64,000 nt of DNA, from assembly GCA_020041925.1 (NCBI GenBank), contig CP083409.1; one strand, 5' to 3'. Shown here piece after piece: positions 58,538-64,000 of this stretch (position 1 is its first letter; each line of letters starts with the position of its first letter). This stretch comes from Faucicola osloensis_D (GTDB taxonomy: Bacteria > Pseudomonadota > Gammaproteobacteria > Pseudomonadales > Moraxellaceae). Position numbers and translations under genes: made by a program. The notes beneath the pieces are model-generated. The model had not been told where the DNA came from. It did no database searches and worked only from the letters and a program-made list of their open reading frames with translations.

Positions 58538-60952
58538 ATGAAAATTAGCGAAAACTGGTTACGCCAATGGGCAAACCCAAACTTAAGCGCTGAGCAAATT
58601 GGCGAACAACTGACGATGGCAGGCTTAGAGCTTGATAGCTTGGATAAAGTCGCCAAAGACTTTAGTGGTGTGGTGGTCGGTGAAGTGATTGACGTCACCC
58701 AACATCCCGATGCTGATAAACTGCGCATTGCCAAAGTGAATGTCGGTGAGCATAGCGAAGCACCCCTACAAATCGTTTGCGGTGCACCCAATGTCGCCGC
58801 TGGCGTGCGTGTACCTGTGGCACTGGTGGGCGCCAAACTGCCGCCCGCACAAGGGGATGAACCCTTTAACATTAAAAAAGGCAAACTGCGCGGCGTAGAA
58901 TCGCACGGTATGCTGTGTGGTGGTAGTGAGATTGACTGTGATGATGGTGTTGATGGCTTGTTAATTTTGCCACAAGACGCCCCGATTGGCATGGATATCC
59001 GAGCGTATCTTGGCTTAGACAATCATGTGCTAGATATTTCAATTACCCCAAACCGGGGGGATTGTTTTAGTGTGCGCGGTATCGCGCGTGAGCTTGCCGT
59101 GCTCAATGATTTAACATTTCAACTGCCATTTGACAATATCACCGCAGCTGTGACCGACAACGCTATCCAAGCGGTTAGCGTAGAGACCACGGACTGCCCA
59201 CGTTATTACGCGCAACTGGTCAGTGGGCTGACAGGCACGACGCCATCACCTGATTGGATGAAACAAGCCCTGAATGCCTCAGGCGTCAAGCCACGTAATT
59301 TACTGGTGGATGTCACCAATTACGTATTACTTGAGCTCGGTCAGCCGCTGCATGCGTTTGATGCCGATAAGTTGGTGGGCGCAATTACCGTGCGCCATGC
59401 CCAACAAGGCGAAACCCTTGAGCTTTTAAATGAGCAAACCATTACCTTACAAGGTGACGAGCTGGTGATTGCCGATGAACAAGGGGTTATTGCGTTAGCG
59501 GGGATTATGGGTGGACTTCGCACCGCAGTTACCGATAGCACGACCCGAGTGGTAATCGAAAGTGCATTTTTCAAACAGTTGGCGATTGCAGGTAAAGCGC
59601 GCCGTTTCGGCTTGCATACCGATGCGTCACAGCGTTTTGAGCGGGGTGTTGATTTTGAATTGCCAAAATTGGCACTCGACCGCGCGGTCAATCTATTGGC
59701 AACATTTGGCAATGGCTCAAGTGAGGTTAGGGTCGGTCAAATCACGCTAGTTGAAAACACCGCTGAACTGCCAAAACGTACGCCAGTGACGCTACCGATT
59801 GTCAGTATCAATAAATTGTTAGGCGCGGATATCGCCACCGACAAAGCCATTGAGATTTTAAATAGTCTACAAATCAGCACCGAGTTACAAGGCGAAAATC
59901 TGGTTGCCACGCCGCCGAGCCATCGTTTTGATATCAGCTTACCCGAAGATTTGATTGAAGAAATCGCCCGCATTTATGGCTATAACAATATTGCCAACAA
60001 ACTGCCGGCGTTTACCAGTAACTTGTTTGACAATAAACGCCAAAATGATCTGCATGACTTAAAAATGAGCTTGGTCAATCAAGGTTATTTTGAAGCGGTG
60101 AGTTTTAGTTTTAGTGATGCCAAAGTCGAAGAGTTGTTTGATGGGGCGCATTTTGCTGCACCACTCGCGCTTGCCAATCCAATCTCAAGTGACTTAGCGG
60201 TCATGCGTCGTACCCTGCTGTCTAGTTTGTTGCCTTGTGTGCAATATAACTTAAACCGTCAACAAAACCGCGTGCGTCTGTTTGAGACGGGTCTGCGTTT
60301 TGATGGCAGTGATATCGCAAGCTTAAACCAAGTTGAGACTTTGGCGATGGTTGCAGTCGGCAGCACTCATCCAGAGCAGCATCATGACAATCGTGTGATG
60401 GATTTTTACGACCTAAAAAATGACGTCGAATCGGTTTTTCCGCGGTTTGCCCAGTCCGCTATCAGTTATCAACGTAGCCAGCAGCCGTTTTTACACCCCG
60501 GTCAAAGTGCCGATGTACACTATCAAGGCAAGGTGATTGGCTGGCTGGGTCAGTTACACCCACAGATTGCCAAAGCCTTGGATTTGCCGACCACTTGGGT
60601 GGCACAGCTAAACTTACAGATGGTGATTGACATGTACCAGCAGGCGTTGACCATCATGACGCCAAGTAAATTCCCACAAGTACGCCGTGATATCGCCGTG
60701 GTGGTAGACCAGTCGATTGCTATGCAATCCATGCGAGATACTATCAAACAAGTCGGGGGCGAGCTATTAAAAGATGTGTGGTTGTTTGATGTGTATGCCG
60801 GCAGTAATTTGCCTGAAAACCAACAATCGCTTGCTTTTGCACTGGTGTGGCAAGACATCGAAGCCACGCTTTCTGACGAGCGTATCAATGCGCAGATGGA
60901 AGCTGTCATCGCTGCGCTACATGAGCAGTATCACGCAACGCTACGTATGTAA
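58538..60952 (+). CDS. pheT: Phenylalanine-tRNA ligase beta subunit
   Basis: This 804-aa protein has the usual domain order. A tRNA-binding OB fold (about 40-150: GVVVGEVIDVTQHPDADKLRIAKVNVG) comes first, then the B3/4 editing domain (ITPNRGDCFSVRGIARELAVL), B5 (LPEDLIEEIARIYGYNNI), a catalytic-like core, and the anticodon-binding FDX domain at the C-terminus (SKFPQVRRDIAVVVD). It provides tRNA contacts and Tyr-tRNA editing. Operon with pheS and probably ihfA. Confidence 0.97.
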   Translation: MKISENWLRQWANPNLSAEQIGEQLTMAGLELDSLDKVAKDFSGVVVGEVIDVTQHPDADKLRIAKVNVGEHSEAPLQIVCGAPNVAAGVRVPVALVGAKLPPAQGDEPFNIKKGKLRGVESHGMLCGGSEIDCDDGVDGLLILPQDAPIGMDIRAYLGLDNHVLDISITPNRGDCFSVRGIARELAVLNDLTFQLPFDNITAAVTDNAIQAVSVETTDCPRYYAQLVSGLTGTTPSPDWMKQALNASGVKPRNLLVDVTNYVLLELGQPLHAFDADKLVGAITVRHAQQGETLELLNEQTITLQGDELVIADEQGVIALAGIMGGLRTAVTDSTTRVVIESAFFKQLAIAGKARRFGLHTDASQRFERGVDFELPKLALDRAVNLLATFGNGSSEVRVGQITLVENTAELPKRTPVTLPIVSINKLLGADIATDKAIEILNSLQISTELQGENLVATPPSHRFDISLPEDLIEEIARIYGYNNIANKLPAFTSNLFDNKRQNDLHDLKMSLVNQGYFEAVSFSFSDAKVEELFDGAHFAAPLALANPISSDLAVMRRTLLSSLLPCVQYNLNRQQNRVRLFETGLRFDGSDIASLNQVETLAMVAVGSTHPEQHHDNRVMDFYDLKNDVESVFPRFAQSAISYQRSQQPFLHPGQSADVHYQGKVIGWLGQLHPQIAKALDLPTTWVAQLNLQMVIDMYQQALTIMTPSKFPQVRRDIAVVVDQSIAMQSMRDTIKQVGGELLKDVWLFDVYAGSNLPENQQSLAFALVWQDIEATLSDERINAQMEAVIAALHEQYHATLRM

Positions 60953-61069
60953 TCTTGGACTAGCAAATTATGCCAGTCGATACAATGTTTTTCTTTGATT
61001 TTAAAGTAAAAATAACTATCGACTGTATTTGCTAGAATCGCTAGAATAGGAGCATTTAGTAGGGTGGGT

Positions 61070-61393
61070 ATGATAATGAATATGCAAGTTGAAGGAAAAA
61101 CCTTAACCAAATTAGAAATGATCAATCATTTGATGGAAAATTTGGGCATGACGCGCCAAGACAGCCGCGCATTTGTGGAGAATTTTTTTTCAGAGTTGTC
61201 GGAGACGTTGACCAAAGGTCACCAAGTCAAGCTATCGGGGTTTGGTAACTTTGAGATTAAGGATAAAAGCCAACGTCCAGGTCGCAACCCAAAGACTGGC
61301 GAGATGGTTCATGTCACAGCGCGCCGCGTTGTGACCTTTAAAGCGGGGCAAAAAATGCGTCGCAGTATTGAAGATAAACTATTCACAGAATAA
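61070..61393 (+). CDS. ihfA: Integration host factor alpha subunit
   Basis: This DNA-bending protein is about 107 aa. Several in-frame starts are clustered (GTG 61064; ATG 61070, 61076, 61082); AGGGTGGGT just upstream favours 61070 or 61076. TLTKLEMINHLMENLGM aligns with ALTKAEMSEYLFDKLGL of E. coli. The DNA-arm RPGRNPKTGE with the intercalating Pro, and ITARRVVTF-like VTARRVVTFKAGQ, mark IHF alpha rather than HU. It follows pheT as in most gammaproteobacteria. Confidence 0.95.
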   Translation: MIMNMQVEGKTLTKLEMINHLMENLGMTRQDSRAFVENFFSELSETLTKGHQVKLSGFGNFEIKDKSQRPGRNPKTGEMVHVTARRVVTFKAGQKMRRSIEDKLFTE

Positions 61394-61478
61394 GCGCTTT
61401 ATTATTTTTTAGATTATTTTTAGTTAATTTAGGTGTTTTAAAATCAGTTACCGCATTTTGACCATAAAATTTGATGAT

Positions 61479-61507
61479 AAAAAAAGAAGCTTAATGCTTC
61501 TTTTTTT
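61479..61507. terminator. Bidirectional terminator between ihfA and metQ
   Basis: The 12-bp stem aaaaaaagaagc / gcttcttttttt with a 5-nt loop has T tracts in both directions. It lies 85 bp past ihfA and 16 bp past the metQ stop on the opposite strand. Confidence 0.92.
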
Positions 61508-61523
61508 TATGGCATTTATACCA

Positions 61524-62501
61524 TTATTTGGCAGTAGAGGCGGTTGCACTGGCAGCTGCTGGTGTCGCAGGGTTTTCGCCCCAAATAGCTGGGTATTTGT
61601 AACCTGGGAAAGTTTTGTGGGCGTATTGTTTAAATTCTTCTGAATTATACGCATTGGTCACGTCTTTTACCCATTGTGTGTCTTTGTCTTTGGTGCGAAT
61701 CGCTGACCAGTTGACATACGCATAGCTGGGTTCTTGGAACAGCGCTTCAGTCAATTTGATACCTGAGCTGGTCGCATAGTTACCATTGATGACTGCAAAG
61801 TCAACGTCAGAACGCGCACGTGGTAATTGTGCGGCTTCTAGCTCTACCAATTTGATATTTTTTGGGTTTTCTGCGATATCACTTTTTGATGCAGTGAGTG
61901 GGTTGATATTGGCTTTAAGTTTTACCCAGCCTAGTTCGTTGAGCATCACCAGCGCGCGTGCAAAGTTGCTTGGATCGTTCGGTGCAGCCACGGTGGTACC
62001 GTCTTTGACTTGTTTTAGGTCACTTAATTTACCTGGATAGATGCCAAGCGGTGCGGTAGGCACTTGGAAGGCTTCAACGATATCTAGGTTGTTGTCTTTT
62101 TTGAAGGTGTCGAGATAAGGTTTGTGTTGGAACACGTTGATATCAATATCGCCATCGGCTAAGGCTTTATTTGGGCGCACATAGTCAGAGAATTCAACCA
62201 ATCTGACTTTATAGCCTTGTTTCTCTAACTGCGGTTTGACCGAGTTTTTGACCATGTCACCGAAGTCGCCCACAGTGGTACCAATCACAATTTCAGATTT
62301 ATTCGGGTCAATACCTGTGCCTGTCGCTGCTGTGGTAGTCGTTGAGCTTGCGGTGGTCGTGGTTGTAGTTGTGGTGGTGCTGGCTTGTGCTGTGGTTTCG
62401 GTTTTGCTTTCAGGTTTGCTACAACCGACTAGGGCAATCCCTGCAACCCCTACGGTTGCTAATAGCTGCGCGATGTGGCTTGATAAATGCGTTAATTTCA
62501 T
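61524..62501 (-). CDS. metQ: Methionine ABC transporter substrate-binding lipoprotein (MetQ/NlpA)
   Basis: A 325-aa protein is predicted from the ATG with GGAG upstream. The signal peptide ends in lipobox IALVGC (C27). Next comes a low-complexity Thr/Ser/Ala linker of about 30 residues, followed by the NlpA domain (EIVIGTTVGDFGDM, DYVRPNKALADGDIDINVFQHKPYLD, FAVINGNYA). The Thr run comes from a repeated triplet tract (about 62340-62395) that could vary in length. It captures D- or L-methionine for MetNI. Confidence 0.93.
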   Translation of the reverse strand: MKLTHLSSHIAQLLATVGVAGIALVGCSKPESKTETTAQASTTTTTTTTTASSTTTTAATGTGIDPNKSEIVIGTTVGDFGDMVKNSVKPQLEKQGYKVRLVEFSDYVRPNKALADGDIDINVFQHKPYLDTFKKDNNLDIVEAFQVPTAPLGIYPGKLSDLKQVKDGTTVAAPNDPSNFARALVMLNELGWVKLKANINPLTASKSDIAENPKNIKLVELEAAQLPRARSDVDFAVINGNYATSSGIKLTEALFQEPSYAYVNWSAIRTKDKDTQWVKDVTNAYNSEEFKQYAHKTFPGYKYPAIWGENPATPAAASATASTAK

Positions 62502-62663
62502 ACATAACTCCAAAAATGAAAAAATAAACGGACAAAACAATCAGCTTACCTTAACATATTCATAAAAAAAATGTTATTGAGAGTTAACCTATGGATATGA
62601 AATTTTTTCATAATTCCTAGAAAAACCATCAACAACAGTTTTTTAAACCGCCATCAGCTAAGA

Positions 62664-63353
62664 TTAACGTTTATCCAGACGGTGCGCCAAAATATTACCA
62701 ACCGATTGGATGATAATCACCATCACCACCAATAGAATCACCATAAAAATCATCACGTCATTTTGATAGCGGTTATAACCATAACGAATCGCCAAATCAC
62801 CAAGGCCGCCACCCCCAATCATACCCGCTGCCGCACTGTAAGAGAGTAAACTAATCATCAAGGTGGTAATACTTAAAATCAAACTTGAGCGTGACTCGAC
62901 CAATAGCACGCTGCAAATAATCGTCCCTGTACTTGCACCCATTGATAACGCCGCTTCGATGATACCTTTTGGCACATCGCGCAGGTTTTGTTCAACGAGC
63001 CTAGCAAAGTAAAAGATACCGGCGACACTCAAAGCAAGCGATGCCGCAATTGGACCAATGGTGGTACCGACAATGAGGCGAGTGACAGGAATAATCACAA
63101 TCATCAAGATCACAAACGGAAAAGCACGCATGATATTGGTAAAGTTGCCAAGTCCTGCATACAGCGATTTGTTGTCGGCGAGCTGATTTTTACTGGTCAA
63201 AAATAGCGCGACGCCGAGCAATGTACCAAAGATGACTGATGCAACCGTTGAGATACCCACCATAATCAGTGTTTCCCAAAACGCTTGCCAAATTTCTGCC
63301 TTCATCCCCAAAAGATTATCAACCGCGCTTTGCCAAGTTAATGTATTTGCCAT
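62664..63353 (-). CDS. metI: Methionine ABC transporter permease
   Basis: A 229-aa inner-membrane protein is predicted from the ATG at 63353; a TTG four codons earlier is less likely. It has five or six membrane segments and the coupling EAA loop VPKGIIEAALSMGASTGTIICSVLL-like segment typical of MetI. The C-terminal AAGMIGGGGLGDLAIRYGYNRYQ is also typical. It works with MetN and MetQ in the standard order metN-metI-metQ. Confidence 0.95.
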   Translation of the reverse strand: MANTLTWQSAVDNLLGMKAEIWQAFWETLIMVGISTVASVIFGTLLGVALFLTSKNQLADNKSLYAGLGNFTNIMRAFPFVILMIVIIPVTRLIVGTTIGPIAASLALSVAGIFYFARLVEQNLRDVPKGIIEAALSMGASTGTIICSVLLVESRSSLILSITTLMISLLSYSAAAGMIGGGGLGDLAIRYGYNRYQNDVMIFMVILLVVMVIIIQSVGNILAHRLDKR

Positions 63354-63420
63354 GAAATTACCCAACGATTCAATTTAAAACTTAAAAAATTATCCAGTCA
63401 TCGACCATGTTTGTGCGCCG

Positions 63421-64000
63421 TTAATCATCACTAATCAGCAGTTGCCCAATCGGTGTGGTGGCATGAATTTGCCCCGAATATACGTCAGCGACTTCCAGCA
63501 ATCTGCCTTTATCAAGCAGGGCAACGCGGTTACACAGCTTGCGAATCACGGACATTTCATGGGTCACAATCACGATAGTGACGTTAAACTTGTCATTAAT
63601 ATCCTTGAGACAGGCTAACACCGATTTGGTCGTTGCAGGGTCGAGCGCCGAGGTAGGTTCATCGGCGAGCATTACATGAGGTTTGGGTGCTAACGCCCGT
63701 GCGATACCTGCCCGCTGTTTTTGTCCGCCAGAGAGCTGGGCGGGATAGTGGTTGGCGCGATTGACCAAATCGACAATTTCAAGGCATTCCATCACCCGTG
63801 GCATGATGGCTGCTTTTTCCCAACCGGCAATTTCTAGGGCAAAGGCAATGTTTTGTGCCACCGTGCGATTTGCCATCAGATTAAACTGCTGAAAAATCAT
63901 ACCGATATTTTGACGGGCATGGCGCAAATCGTGGGTGGATAGCGCGGTCAGCTCCTTGCCATCAATGGTGACAGTGCCGCTATCTGGGCGTTCAAGTAAA
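63421..64000 (-). CDS. metN: Methionine ABC transporter ATPase, partial, apparently without NIL domain
   Basis: The frame is open to the window edge (LLERPDSGTVTIDGKELTAL), so the N-terminus with Walker A lies outside. Visible are the Q-loop IGMIFQQFNLM, the signature LSGGQKQRAGIARAL, Walker B VMLADEPTSALDPATT and the switch VTHEMSVIRKLC. The chain ends shortly after (HATTPIGQLLISDD), where E. coli MetN continues for about 100 residues into the methionine-sensing NIL domain. It energises MetI-mediated methionine uptake. Confidence 0.92.
   Translation of the reverse strand, partial: LLERPDSGTVTIDGKELTALSTHDLRHARQNIGMIFQQFNLMANRTVAQNIAFALEIAGWEKAAIMPRVMECLEIVDLVNRANHYPAQLSGGQKQRAGIARALAPKPHVMLADEPTSALDPATTKSVLACLKDINDKFNVTIVIVTHEMSVIRKLCNRVALLDKGRLLEVADVYSGQIHATTPIGQLLISDD

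Overview
This window is an ordinary Gram-negative gammaproteobacterial chromosome of moderate-to-low GC. The best overall fit is Moraxellaceae, probably a Moraxella close to M. osloensis. That placement comes from remembered protein resemblance and gene order (hisIE-tatABC, metX-metW, ispE-tRNA-Gln-prs-rplY-pth, rpmI-rplT-pheST-ihfA), not from a search. No insertion sequence, prophage or CRISPR array was seen.

Layout. 1-850: 3' end of an rRNA operon (23S end, 5S, terminator). 1081-16025: an iron-acquisition island, mostly on the minus strand. It holds a CpdB-like phosphodiesterase lipoprotein, a DUF2470/siderophore-interacting ferric reductase, two TonB-dependent siderophore receptors, a PvdE/SyrD-type ABC exporter, and a fhuCDB-type hydroxamate permease operon. 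A tonB gene is divergent from fhuC. Fur-box-like palindromes lie in front of both receptors and between fhuC and tonB. 16176-18166: nitroreductase, a GST gene remnant, and the ohr/ohrR peroxide pair with a clear operator palindrome. 18387-24830: plus-strand housekeeping genes, including NfeD/stomatin and the tRNA-hydroxylation pair trhP/yfhL. 24913-35460: clpX, clpP, tig, rdgB, sodB, panD, pth, rplY, prs, two identical tRNA-Gln genes and ispE. 35466-36550: a DpnI-like methyl-directed restriction endonuclease followed by a frameshifted small gene. 36609-50210: MFS permease, Sel1 protein, metW/metX, hemH, YgjP-like and M61 peptidases, L31B, rppH, OsmC, MAPEG and dusC. 50291-51208: an AT-rich HEPN-like gene. 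51215-56244: an FBH1-like helicase, tatABC, hisIE and a hotdog thioesterase. 56727-61393: rpmI, rplT, pheS, pheT, ihfA. 61524-64000: metQ, metI and a metN cut by the window edge.

How the genes work together. The island reads as a complete scavenging route for foreign hydroxamate siderophores. Receptors powered by TonB bring the ferri-siderophore across the outer membrane, FhuD/B/C carry it into the cytoplasm, and the SIP-type flavoprotein could reduce the iron. The exporter-fold ABC protein may recycle or move the ligand; this is inference. No siderophore synthesis genes are visible. The DpnI homologue and the HEPN protein are the two best candidates for defence functions. Neither sits in a large defence island, and no clearly new multi-gene system can be demonstrated from this sequence alone.
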